DNA from: Himantopus leucocephalus
Taxonomy: Eukaryota > Chordata > Aves > Charadriiformes > Recurvirostridae
NCBI GenBank assembly: GCA_003993805.1
Contig: RSEF01000021.1
Span: 2,801,065 to 2,865,064, forward strand
Length of the DNA stretch: 64,000 nt
Reading direction: 5' to 3'
In this document: in pieces, positions 49,071 to 62,081 of the stretch
Numbering within the stretch: the stretch's first letter is position 1
How the letters are laid out: each line of letters starts with the position of its first letter
Notes under the pieces: generated by a model
Told to the model about the DNA's origin: nothing
Databases searched by the model: none
Seen by the model: only the letters and a program-made list of their open reading frames with translations
Position numbers and translations under genes: made by a program

Positions 49071-49156
49071 AAAGGAGGCAAAAAGCCAAGTGGCAGGATA
49101 TCTGCTGAGAAAGCTGAGAAGATGACAGTCTCGCAGGAGAAAATGGAAGACAGCAG
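49071..49156 (+). CDS. MORN1: MORN1 exon, Lys-rich C-terminal region
   Basis: A very strong pyrimidine tract and CTGTAG acceptor plus a GTATGT donor bound 86 nt. Only one frame is open across it: KGGKKPSGRISAEKAEKMTV then SQEKMEDS. It starts in phase 0, fitting the preceding MORN1 exons, and ends in phase 2. The human counterpart is also basic and poorly conserved, so assignment rests mainly on position, phase and the LHK|KGG junction. Confidence 0.65.
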
Positions 49157-52100
49157 GTATGTGTGAATCAGTATTCCTACTGCTCAGCTGGAGAATGCGG
49201 TCTGCCGAAAGCAGTTTTTATCTCTTTGCAATACACCACTTCTAATTGGTGTTACTCTTTTGGACAAATGGCCCTGTCTTTTTCATAGCTGACCGCTGTC
49301 ATATAATACTGCCTTTCATATTTTACGCCAATACATCCTTTACTTCCTTATAACGTGCGCTTGTACTTGCAAGAACAATGTTTCTCAGTCCTTCAATTTG
49401 GACAGTGTTTGGTGTTGGGTTTTTGGGGTGTTTGGGTTTGGGGTTTTTTTTAAATGTTTTTCTTGGTTTATTAGACCTTTTTTGCCCTCTTTCAAATAAA
49501 GTAGGTGTGGGAGGTTGCACTACACCATTAAAATTGCTATCAAATCTACTACCTGGTTTTTCAGCTTAGTTTTGCAGTCTGCTCTGATTTCTGTGTTGCT
49601 GTGATTACACTGAGTAATTAGATCTAACCTTGCTAGGTTAAAAATGTTTGGTGAGTTTAAATGAACTTCCATAATGCCATTACATATGACGTAGATAGAC
49701 AGTTAAAAAGAAAAGAATTACATAAAGAACAAAAACTTCTCTGCTTACTAGGTTAGTCAAGTTTTGCAAGGGTGATTTGAACAACCGTGGCAATGTAAAA
49801 ATTGTAGTTTCCTCAAAATGTAATCTGTTTCTTTCATGATACTGCTTAGATGTGAATTAAAAAATATATTGTTAGCTTTTGGTTAACTTTATGCCTTTTC
49901 AGTTGTTTTCTGAGAGAATGCATGTGCAAGGAGACCTCCTAGTCCTACTTTTTATATTCAGTATTCTCATACAGGTATTTTTACTAGGTGACTAACTGGA
50001 AGAATATACTGTCATTTCAAGTATGGTGAATAAACCTTCCTTTTTATAAGTACCATATGAGAACACAGTAAATAAAATATCTGGTTTCTCATACCCGTTT
50101 AATCGATATGCAACTCTGAAAGCAATACTGAATCTTCTCCGTGATCCAGCCACAGATGTGCTTGCATTAAGGCTCTGGTAGGAGATGATGGTAAATGAAA
50201 TTGCAGTTACAGCAGCAAGTATTAGGGGGAAATGAAAATTCCTGACTCAGAGGAGCAGGGCAATGACAGAAAGACTCCTCATTATAGATCTTTTCATATG
50301 GGAAAGAATGACTGGTAAATGAGGTTTCTGTAACACAAAGAGGATGGAAATACAGTTGGACGTTCATGCAGAAATTGTGCTCACTGTACAAAACAAATAG
50401 AAGAATAGGGGATTTCTAATTTGCATTTCTTAACCGACAAAATGAGTGTGGAGATACTGTTGCAACTGTCATCTGTCTCACAGGGTAAGAGAAAGGTATG
50501 TTTTACCATTCCCATTGGTTGGGTTGTGATGAAAATGAGTTTTACTATAGCTGGCTTATTGATAACTTTTCCAGTGTTTGCTTTAGTTTATTTACTGTAC
50601 AATAGGTTACAGGTTTTTTAAAATACTGACTTGAGCAAATCTGCCATGATGACTAATTCTCGCCCTGTTTCACTAGTTCAGCTAATAATAAAGCATAAAA
50701 TAATTGTAATGGGACTTGCTGACATGAGCAGGCATAGTGATTCCAGTGTCTAACCAGGGTTGGTCCCACTGATCTGCAATAGCTTCTGTGTAGCAGACAA
50801 GGTATTTTGTTGTCTCTAACCAATATGAGAAGTCACATTCATGTGAAAATAGACAGGACAGTGTGCAGTGGCTAATAAAAGAAAACAGATGAACCTAAGT
50901 ATTTAAAGGACTTTCAAAAATGCTTCATTTACCACGTGCAGCAACTGCCTGCCCTCGTTTTTGCAGTGTGACCAGGGAATTCAGTGTAGACTGGGTTGGG
51001 TATTTTTGTGTGTTTTCCCTTAAATGGCTTTGCTTGGCTGTATTCCAACCCCTTGGTGTGAACCTATTTTGCTTTATCCTATTAAGTGGCCTAGAGAGTT
51101 GCAAATTCCCAGATTTCTGGACCTAGAAGAGGTGGGGGTGCCTTAACATAGGATGCCATTTCTCTTCTGGTTTTGGGTGTAAGATACCTTAATTGTTTTT
51201 TTTTTTTAAATACTTGAAGAAATAAAAAAAAGAGAGAGAAGGCTGCCTTCCAGTCAAGCTTAGTTGGACTTTTGTACTGTGATGTGAAGGGTATGCACTT
51301 GTGTGCTGAGAAGGAGATCTTACCTTTTCAGGTACTTGAGAGGTACTTGAAATGCTTGACTTTGTCTTAAGCATTTTATACAATCAAAGATCAGGAATAA
51401 CCTATATAATCAGTGTATGTAGAAGAAAGACAATGCTGAAGTTTCAGACAGGTCACTTAATGTACTTGCAACTGTCTTGCACATCGATCTTCACCGCTGT
51501 CTAGTAATTCCTTTAAACCTACAGTAAGTCATACATTGAGTCATTAATTAGCTTCACCTAGAAGTTGGTCTCTGCCTACAGTGGCAGCCACTCCATTATC
51601 ATCTGGTGTATTTCAAACAATAGAAATGATTGAAACAGGAACTCCTACATTTCTGTGAAGATTAAGAATGGCACACCACCCTGTAATTTAGGTAGTTGTG
51701 CAAGTTTTCATTTGCATTAGCAGAATAGTGCAGACTGTGTTGCATTGTTCCGTAAAAATGTATGTTGTCTATTTTGGAGTGTTCTGGTCTGGTGGTGATG
51801 GATTTTGTGGTTGTTTTAAACGTATGTGTTTTCAAATGAAGATGAAACTAAGATTCATTAATTTTCTAGAAGCTCAGAGTGGCACATTTGAATCTCAATG
51901 CTGATTTTAAGCCTTGAGAGCCACCTTAAAACTCTGAATTACATTTATAGGATAGCTGAATTTAATTTTAAAGCTATCAGTCAATTCTGTTTCCTTTATT
52001 AGTAAAATGAACTTCTTTCATATGTGACGCTGACAGTTATTGCAAGCAGAGATTTGTTGTCACATATTTTTGTTTTCTTCAGTTATGTGGTAAGTAGGGT

Positions 52101-53429
52101 CAAGTTTGACTACATTTTGTGTTATAATTAATTCAAACTAATTGAAATATGTATTTAGTTGAAATCTGGAAGAAGCTGGTTGATGGAGATTTACATATAT
52201 TTTTGTGACTTGCATGACTTTGAATAGTTTAGACAGGATAGTATTTAATCATGCCAAGAGTGTAATTGGATGTTACATAGTCATGACTTAAGATTCTTTT
52301 CATCTTTTTTTGTCCCTTGAGCTTCTCCATCCCTATTCTGAGCACTATTTTTAATCAGTTGGGTACACTTTAAAGCTACACGTTGTGTGTGTGTGTGGAT
52401 GTCCATTTTCAGTGTCACTGCAGGGATCTTTTCTATCAGGACTGTTGGTCCAAATACTTCTGTTTAGGAAAAAGAGGCAACAGTAATTTGAAAAACTTAT
52501 TCAGCACTAAAAGTTGATTCAGTTATTTTAGAACTGGAACATCTTTGGCATCTAATTCTGCAACTGTGACTCACGTCAGTGCTACATATTTGGTTTCAGT
52601 ATTTTGAAGGGAAGTCATGTTTACAGAGTTGGACATTTGTTGGTAATACTGACAGAGCCATACCAACTTTTTTTTTTCCCCCATTAAGACATATTTAATT
52701 TTAGTTTCAAAGAAAACATTGGTTTATACATGAGATAGTGTATGGTCATCTGGGATATGGAAAGTTGTGGCAGATAGTGATATGGCAGACTTACTCTGGC
52801 TGCAAATAAGATTTCCTGGAAATTTCAGGACGGCAGTCAGCTGTCAGCAGTCAGTCCATATTTTCCATCTTACAATTTATACTTTGGACTCCAACATTTT
52901 ATATGCAACGTTTCATCACAAAGTGTAGGTCCTATGTATGAGTTACATGCAAGTGGAAAGTTGGTTTATCTAATCTCAAGATGCACTTTTTTTATTCCAT
53001 TACTCATTTTAATACATTGTTTTAAATAGATTTGTCTCAGCTATTGAAGTAGAAGCAGCTTGTTATTTTTCCATAGCAAAGGTCACTACGCATCATGGTA
53101 GTCAGGTGGCTGGCAAATAAAACTTAAAATAATCTTTTAATTTTATACTGCCATCTTGCTTTACTCAACAAGAATTCTTTTAATTGCCTGGTCATTTTAG
53201 TCAGGCAGGAAAAATTCCTTGCATATTACAGAATTTCACTGTGTGACAGAGATCCCTGTCAATTCATGAAGAACACTGAATAGCTGAGGAGGACGGGCTT
53301 GATTTAATGTATGAGGTATGGGACTTTACCCAACAACGTATGAAAGTTGTATATGAGTCTTTGACTGGGTTGGCTGGTGCGAAGATGGAAGAGGAAATGT
53401 CAGCTTCCTTTATTATTTATTCTGAGCAA

Positions 53430-53740
53430 TATTAATTACCTGTTTTGTGATTGGAAAAAAGCAGCCACATGCAGAACCTAGCCAAGCACCAAGCCCTAAT
53501 CCAATCAGTCTGATGTATGCAGAAAGTTTACAGAATGACCTTGTGCATAATTACTCATCTGATGGCTGTTAGTAAATGGCACAAATGGAATCTGACATAC
53601 ATTATAACACATTAATGATTGCCTTCCTCCCTCCATCCTCTTCTGTACAGAAAAATGATTTTAATTAAGACTTCCGTGATTAGTCATTTAATCAGTCATT
53701 AGGCCAATACAGATGGAGTCAATTAATTTTTTTACACTTG
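53430..53740. promoter_or_regulatory. Candidate conserved non-coding element
   Basis: Dense homeodomain and SOX/POU-like words (ATTAATTACC, GCATAATTACTCATC, CATTAATGATTG, TTTTAATTAAGAC, CAATTAATTTT) in a segment without simple repeats or a coding frame. It lies on the side of MORN1 that faces SKI, a developmental gene usually surrounded by distal enhancers. Appearance-based only. Confidence 0.3.
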
Positions 53741-55015
53741 AATAGAGACTTGATGCTACTGCAAACCGTGCAATCTATTTTTTTTAACATTGTATCATGG
53801 GCAATTGCCTTGATGTCTGTCTAGTAAGTGTACATTACTCTTCCCAAAACCAGATAGCATTTACAGCACATCAGTGTTATGGCAACTATAAGTATGTTTT
53901 ATTACATGCTATCCAGGTTGTAATGCATCAGTTCAGTTTTGAATTCAGACTGATGATTGTTCTTGTTATGGAGCATCCTTTATGTTTTAAAGAGTAGTAG
54001 GGCACAGTTGCCTTTTAAAGCAAATGTGTTCGGCATCTTCTAATGTATTTTGTTATTACAAATGATAATACTTTGTGTTTTGGGGCTAAATTTCATGCAA
54101 GAGTTTTGAATGTTTTATGAACTTAAGGGCCAGTTTCATTTGGTATGGGAAGCCTTTGTATCTGCTTGGTGGATTCAAAAACTGAGCTGTATATAGCTAT
54201 GAAATGACTTGCTAAAAAAGAGGAGTTGGGTGGTCACCATCCATGTTAGATCAACAGTATTTGAAATGACTCATTGGCTGTAGATCAAAGTCATTGGTCA
54301 TTTACAGGACAAGAAGAGAACAGAAGTCTATTAGTTTTCTAATCTTCTAGAATTGTTTTAGAGTAGGTCTTCACCTGTTGTTGTGGTTGGCTGATATATC
54401 TTCTCTTTAAAAGACAGCACTCCAAAACAGTATCAAAGCTTGTTTAAAAAAGATAAAGCAACTTTCATTTCTGTTCTACGAGCAATTAAATACAGAGAAA
54501 ATTAACAAACCGATCAAACTTCCATGATGTTTTTATTGACTGCTGTATGTTGGCTCATAAAGCAGCACTGGTTGTGTGTGCATTTGTTCAGATTTATTGC
54601 CCAGTTTAAAACAACACAAAAACCTCCAGATTTTAGAATAGGATCAAATATTCTTCTTGAGGATACATTGTGGATAAAACTGAAAAAAAATATGATCTAA
54701 ATTATTAAAAGAAGTGTTGTCTTGAATCGGCATTCTTGCCACTTCTGCCAAACTGAGTTCAGCTACGAACTAAATCTAGGTTTGTGTCTGGGAGGACAAA
54801 AGAAAGCACTTACTGGTAGCATTGGGGCATAAATGGATCACATTTGAAGATATCCATGAAAAAGGAGGAAGGATTGTAATTCTGAGCTTCTAAAGCAAAG
54901 TGTCACTATTAGGGAATTCTGGACTGGTAAATTTATGATGGATTAATGTCTGCAGTATATATTACATAGATCTGTCCTTGTCCTCAACAAGGAATTGCCT
55001 TATTCCTCCTTTCAG

Positions 55016-55120
55016 TTGATTCTTCGTAGTGTTACTTCGCAAGATTCGTGCTTACGGCTCACTTTTCATGCACACAAACACTGTGGAGTCCTGCAAAGTG
55101 CTAAGGCAGCCTCCAAAGTG
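55016..55120 (+). CDS. Isolated exon-like frame, unknown
   Basis: CTTATTCCTCCTTTCAG and GTAAGA flank a 105-nt frame, phase 0 on both sides, reading LILRSVTSQDSCLRLTFHAH and KHCGVLQSAKAASKV. The other two frames hit stops early. Its phase does not fit after the 49156 donor, so it is not an obvious MORN1 exon. It may be chance, a lncRNA exon, or an alternative exon. Confidence 0.2.
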
Positions 55121-58100
55121 GTAAGAAAATCTGCTCAGATATTGTTGAAGAGAGCTTTTCAGGGATGGCATGCTGTAGATACAGGCAAAGTAGCTTAGAT
55201 CCTGAAAATACTGATTTGTATGACTTCAGCAGACCTGTGGAAGGTAGGGTGGGAGCAGTGAAAATCTTCAGTAGTACAAGAAGCACAGGGAAAATCATTT
55301 TAGTAGGTTTTGTTTATATTCAGGAGTGTAGAACAGAAGTGTGTATTCTGTGCTTATGTTGAAGCAGTATTACAACTCCATCTGCCAACTCCATTGTGTT
55401 CCATCCATATTCACTTATCAAGAAAGCAAGATGCATTCAAGGGTAAAATTTTCAAAAGCAAATAGCTGTTTTCTTAGTGGCTTTCACTGTGACCTGTGTG
55501 CCTCCATGTTCCATTGTGTTTTCTGGTGCTCGTGCTTATTGAAAGCATAGTTCTTGGTGAGTCGCGTTGTCCAGCTCCTCTGGGTATCCCGATCGTCAGG
55601 CTGCAAGGAAGGGAAGAAGCAGAATGTCTCCCCCATAACAACTGAATGAATTGCAAACAAGATACAAGTTTGCTCCATCAAATAATAACCTGGTATGCTA
55701 AGTACAGGAGACAAACCGCAAATGGGAGTGTTTGTGCAGTAAGTACAAGGAGGTCTGGTACATTTGTTTTGCATTTTGAATGTGACTGAATAATTACTGT
55801 TGAGCAGTTAATTAGAAAGATCCTAATGTAGGACTAGTCTGTGACATGAAAGAAGATTGCAAAAAGGATGACTTATGAGTCCCTGTCTCGAAAAATTACT
55901 TGATAAAAAAGGGGCAATCAAATGCTGAGGCAGTGTGAGCTACTAATAGAGAATAGGAAAGCAATTCAGCTGGACTGCCAACAAACAGGCTCTGTGGAAC
56001 AGTAGCTTGAAGTAAGTGAAAGTGGAGATGCCGCTACATAAAGTACTACATGAATTAGTTTGTAAATTCACTGCCACCCAAACCTCTTGAGTCCATTTCC
56101 AATGTCAATTAAAACCAAGGCAATTGAAATCTGTGGGAGTAAATGGGGTTAAGAGTCTATGCTAACAGCCAATGTCTGTAGTTGATGGTGTTTGTGTTCC
56201 ATTTTGCTGTTGTCCCCATACTGGGAGGTGCGGGAGCTGTCTGGCCGCGGGGTGGAGTGCCCTCCCATTAGGTCAGGTCCTCACCGTGTCAGTAGTTCGT
56301 TTTAATGTTGTCTTGATGGGCTATTGCAGAGTCAAAAGGGAAAGGAATAGATTGATTTGTGTCTTTCTTGAGAAAGCTTTTAAAGATTGAAAAATGAGCC
56401 CTGTCTTGTCTAGCCCAGGAATAATAAATAAAAGCAGGTGTGAGGTGTTGGAATTGAAAACAGCTGGATATGACGGATGTGATCTGACTTCTCTAGAGCT
56501 TCAGTCTTTAATCCCTGTGGCTCAGTGTGAATATTTCCCTCCTGATGCAATGCAGAAATAATAAATAGAACACAGCATATGGAAGGGTTCCTAGGCTGAG
56601 AAAGGAGGAGGGAACAAACCACAGTTAACTCTCTTTAGGCTCACTTTTCCTTCACTTGTACATATACCTCAGGAACCTTTCTTAATGCATTCTACTAATC
56701 CTCATTGCCTGTTTCTTGATGTTTGCAGCAAGGTATGTCGTGCTAAGATGAAAAAATTAGAAGCCTTTGGAAATTTGTGTTGCAACTATAATCTACCTTA
56801 ATTCAGAGCTATTTTTTTGAAGATGTATAATGATCCCCTCCCCGTTTTTAATGTAGCTTTTGCACATAAACGCTTCTTCCCAATTAAAGTAAATACTGAA
56901 TCATCACTGTTAATTGTATTGAAATGTCTCACTCTACCACTGAAATGATCTGATACTCAAAGTATAGAGTCATCCAGCCTTATTCGGTAGCTTGAATCTT
57001 GTCAAATCCTGACCCGTGTAGTCTGCCAGAGGATGGGTTTGTCCACTGGAAAAACTCTGCCATCTAATTTAGAGAGTTCCATACAAGGAATGGATAGGAA
57101 GAGCAATTCAGTTGATTAGAGCTAACATGGTAATTGAGATGACATCAAATGATTCATTACACTTGTCTGAGACAGCAGGATTCAAAAATAGGCATACTGC
57201 AATTGTATCCCACCCAATAATGTGGTTTTATTTAACCTGGGTTTAAAATGCTTTGTATGTTGGAATTAATACTTTGGCGTGGATGTGAAGTAGTATATAA
57301 AAGAAACAAAGAAATGCCCACTCACTTAAGTGGTACGTGGGTTCGTTCTTTCATGTTTATTCTATTCCAAGAGTAATGATAAGATTCATCAGGGTCACGC
57401 TTGGAAGCTGTCTTGCAAAGTAGATCATTTAGAGAAACGTTTTGGCACCCTGCTGTTTTGTCATATATTCCAAGCAGGTTGTGCCAAAAGAAAATTGTAG
57501 AAACTGCTGTCACAGAGTACAAAATCATTGGATTTATAATAGGGAGCCAGTGGCGAGAATTCATTATACATTCACACCTGCAGATAAAGAGCATCTAAAA
57601 TTGGAAGTTTTATTCCACTCATCTTTGATCCTGATATTATTAGATGATATTAACATCATCCTACACTGGATTCTGGAATTGGAGCAGATATGAGTCCCAT
57701 CCACTAATTTTTTCATATAAGGCATTCTTTCTGTACGGCAACTGTATCCTGTACTTAGAGCAGTGGTTCTGGATACTGAGACTCTTGGTTGCTGTTGTTG
57801 TTATATTGTATGGTTGTAATCTCCTATACCTAATTTAGCTTTTGTAAACTAATGATATAAAAATCATTCAACTCAAATCATTCCACTGTCTTGAATAGAA
57901 ACTTTTCATACTTCTAAGGTACTTGGGATCATTTCATCAAGTTGTAGGCATAAAGTGATATCTTTACATAGAATTTGCTAATTTAGGCTCTTTATTTATA
58001 TTTGTAAACATATAGCTCTGTGTCAAAATACCACTTACACAGCAACACATGGTAAGACTAGGAATTCTCCTTAATCTCAACCTAACCTGGGGAGCCCAGA

Positions 58101-61100
58101 TCCTCTGTTTCAGCTGAACAATTGTTATTCCAGTATCCCAATTCAGATCTTCCTGCCCAGTTTCAGAGATTAAACCTCAAATTCTATGTGTGCTGGTTTC
58201 TTTCCTTGCCCTGCAACAGATAAATTATTATTTTACACTTGTACATGTTCATACAGAGCTATTTTGAACAGAACTACAAAATTTGGGCCAAATTTGTATC
58301 TTGTGTAAAATAGCCAGTCATATTGAAATTACTTTTACTGATTGGTAACAGCTGAGTGTTTCACTAGTTGAGTCTAGTTAAAAATGAAAATTATTTGCTA
58401 TGAAGAATGATCGCAGCCAATCAATTCTGCATTTCTAGATGTTAGAGAGCTAAATTTTCAGAGCTTGTACAGGGAATTTTTGCACAGCTTCTGTTCCCCG
58501 TGTAATGGCTGGAAATACACACTTAAGTGTTTCAGTAGCCATCATCTGTGACAACTTGCATTGCCATAAAGAGATTTTATTGCAAAATAAAGTAAAGATC
58601 TGCAACCTGAAAATTTTAATTTGTACCCTGGGGAAAGTTAAAACAGGAATGCAGATTTTTGTCTGTTGTTGTAAGGGAATTGATAGTTTACTCAGATGAA
58701 TTAAGACAATATTATCTAAAGCTTCATAGGTAAATGCTGCATGAACATTGTGAGGGCAATTAAATATCTCATAGCAGTCCAATTAAGTTATTTTTATGAC
58801 TAGATGATGAGTTACTGGTAGTTTATTTGTAGGCAGCAATTTAAGTAAATCCTAAAGGTTACATACTGCACAAAAGAATCTAAATTCAAGGTCCTTAAGA
58901 CCTTTGTTGTAAATAATCATTCAGTCTGGACATTTTTTACCATATAGACTCCATATTCAGCTCAGAAATCAGCAGTGCATTGAATTTTTCTGATTTTAAT
59001 GGATGGGAAAAATGGAATATGGGTTAATTATCCAGAATTAATTCCACTTGATAGAAAAGTCTACTTCCACAGGAGTGTGTAGATTTACTTACGTAGTCTA
59101 CCTTAGTATTAGTTTGTGATTTTCATCATGAAAGCTTAAGAGAAACTCAACCCGTATCTGTTGAATCACATGCTTTTCAAGTAGAGTATGAAATAGAACT
59201 AGTAGCGTAGCATGAAGATAGCAGCCAAAGTTGAAACCAGAATGGTGGTTTGCAATGGGTCATGCAAACTTACCATGGTCTTTGGTTCCCAAAGTCACGA
59301 TACTGACAGAACAGTAGGAGGAGTGGTAGAATGCGTGTCTGTAGAGTGTGGAGATGCCTCTGCAGTTCTGAGAGAGACTGATAGGAAATCTTCAATATCA
59401 TTTATAAAAAGAAGGCAATTCAATTGATAGATTCACCTCCAATGGAAAATCAGACTGGCTATCCCTAGAACTAAAAGAAACACTGGATGAAATGTAAGGT
59501 TTTCCAAATATGCAATTTTGGATTTGTAGAAAGAGAAAACAGAATGTTAGAAATAGGATTTTATAGGTCCACAGATTAAATTACTTGGTTTCGATATTTT
59601 GTTCACCAACAAGGAATCTTCCTGGGATTTATAGAACAGCATCTCGTTCAGAGTGTATCAGACACATTTATCATTTTATCGGCTTGTGGAATAACTTCTG
59701 GTAGACTGAGAATTATTTTTTCCATATACATTAAATGACTGGCAAGATCCAGTCATTTCTACAATATGTTCTTTGGCAAATATTTGCTGGACTCTCTTTT
59801 GGCAAATACTTGTATTAGTTTGTTGTTAGGAGAGGTACATGCCTAGCAATAGGTAACTCATTGAAAATCTTCCAGAAGGTCTGTGGAACAGTTTGTGTTT
59901 GCTGCTTTGCTCCACGTTTAGAGAGGGACTTGAAGCAGTAGCGACCCTGTCCCCTGAACTTCAGCCTTATGGCAGAGTCCACCGCGAAGGAAAGCACTCC
60001 CTTTTCAAGACCTTGCCTAAGCAGCAGTGAGTTGCAGTGCCTTCGTACAGGTGGAATATACCTGTTTTCTTTCCCATCTCAAGTGCTCATTTTTACCACT
60101 TTGAATGATTAACTATGAAGACTTTTAAATCAAACTAGATGGCAGGTTCTACAACCCTTCCCGTCATATATTTGATCTGTGGCTGCTGAAGTTCTAACAA
60201 AGAAAAGAAAAAATGATACTCCATTTCTAATTAAAGAAGTAATTTTCCTTTGCAAATAGACTTTCTCTCTCAGCTACAGTGTTAAGGATCAATGGGTTGT
60301 CACATGTATGTCTTTTTAATAAATGCCAGCTGAGATGACATTAAAGTGATAGACTGATCACTGTAATCAATGCAATTCAAAATTGCTTTATGTCTTAAAT
60401 GAACTTGGTTCCTTTCTGTGATTCTCCTACAGTTAACATTGTCTGAGCAATGAAGTACAAGGTTACATCTTAGTTTGAAGGAAAAAGTGATGATGATACG
60501 GAATTAAAATTTCTTACATAGGCGCAGGTTTTGCAGTTTAACTCCTGTTCTTATGCAATTCAAAGGACCTTGCTATATATTCTTATTGCAAAAAAAAACA
60601 GTAAGAGCAAAAAAATAAATTTAAAGTAGAAGAAAATAATGTGAAGCTTCCCCTTTCTTCCCCCCCTGCGCTACCTCCCTGCATCATGATCAGTTGGTGA
60701 TGATGCAGGATGGCAAACATAAAACCAGAGAACAGTCTAATTTTGAACTAAAGGAATCCTTCCATACCATTACTCTCACAGTCTAATCAGTGTCTTTAAA
60801 ATCTATTTATGCGGAATACTTCAGAACTCTTTTCTTGTTCTGGAGTTATTTTTTCAAAACCCTAGAGGTTCTGTAAAAACTCTCAGGATCCTTGTAAACC
60901 TTTTTATTTCTCTTAAAGTTGGCAGACTGACAGGCTTTAGTTATGCTTAGTGCTAAATTATTTATCTTCCTTTCCCCTCCTAGCCCTGACTTCTGAATCT
61001 TTAACTTGACTCTTGGGACGTTGATTTTAGGGATTTTTTTTTTTTTTTTCCCTCTTTAAAGTGAAGCCATTTTTATCTTTTGTCTTCGGTGTTTTACCAT

Positions 61101-62081
61101 AAAAAAATGTACATGTAAAGTTCGAATGTATAAGTATGTTTAAGATGCAGTATCTGATTTTTTGTGTAATTGTAATTCTAAGTTTAACAAGGGAACTAGG
61201 TTGTATAAACCATTTTATGTTTACTTGTATGTGATTCTTGCTCATCACTTGCATTCAATAGTGGATCTCAAATTTATTCACATTTTTTAAAAAAATACCA
61301 TTCCTATACTATCTCACATCATGTGTTATAGAACAGTCTTGAGGCTTTCTCTTCTAGAATCAAAATCTTTTGCCAAGAGTTTTTCAATGATGATGGTGAA
61401 ATGCTGGTAAAATAAAAAGTTAAGCACATAATCTCCTTTAAATCCAGCATCCCATGAAGTACAATGTAGTGTCACTATATCAGTCTGTTTTTGATGGGAT
61501 ATGAGCGTGAAATTAAATACCTTCCTAATAATCATGTTAGTGTGTGCTTCAAGTTTTGTATGTCCTGATAACTTTCAGGTAGGAAAGAAGCGAGTAAATG
61601 GTAGAAGAAGACATAACCTTTTTCATTGCTCATCAGTAGTGAGAAGTGTTTATTTTTATAAAATACAAGGATAACTATTTAAATACTAGCTTTTTCTCGA
61701 TATGTTTTAAGCTTTTTTATGTTCAAGGAGTTTCATACACTGAAATATGAACATGTATACTATAAAATGTGAATAATGTACACTGATAAGTGGCTTTGTA
61801 GTCTACAGTGTAACCTGATTGTGACTGTGACTCGGGTAGTACTTGTCAGACACTTATTTATAATTTTCAAAGTATGATATTTTTTTATCTCAAAAATATG
61901 TTTACATCTTTTTAAATTGTTACATCAATTGGTAATATTTGGCTTACTTTGACAAAAAAGGCAACGTGGCTTCAGGATACAGAATGCTTGTGAAAATCCA
62001 GCCTAAGGGATCTGAAGCTTGTTATTACGTTGTTTTGAAAGCGGTCAAGTATTTCACATTAAAGTACAAAACATTTTACAG

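Larger units (their letters stand above)
17620..49156 (+). pseudogene. MORN1: MORN1 (MORN-repeat protein 1), degenerate or incompletely assembled
   Basis: MORN1 is a cytosolic protein with N-terminal MORN repeats (about 14-residue YxGxWxxGxxxG units) and a C-terminal region of unknown role. Recognisable exons on the plus strand are 17620-17718, 18873-18982, 19783-19863, 27132-27228, 30287-30408 and 49071-49156. Weaker ones are at 19087, 31451-31525 and 46287-46335. Order, orientation and several intron phases match mammalian MORN1, and synteny (head-to-head with RER1) agrees. Signs of damage: the N-terminal MORN exons and the exon between 27228 and 30287 are not found; the 17718/18873 junction is one base out of frame; the 46335 donor lacks GT; and MORN glycines are lost in several exons. 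It could still be a functional but diverged gene disturbed by sequencing errors. I am sure of the identity, less so of its status. Confidence 0.7.
49157..62081. other. 12.9-kb AT-rich stretch, no confident gene
   Basis: Either a long MORN1 intron or the start of the intergenic region toward SKI. It contains several candidate conserved non-coding segments (near 53430-53740, 55840-56030, 57000-57650 and 58440-58800), one isolated exon-like frame at 55016-55120, and a hairpin at 60678-60709. I recognise no transposable element. The conserved MORN1 C-terminal motif (GEYV...DVT.PPFLG in human) was not found. Confidence 0.45.

Noticed and set aside
56172..56390. 72-codon ORF with a local GC-rich patch
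   Set aside because: No splice sites in frame and no recognised similarity. The patch could be a repeat remnant, but I could not name a family.
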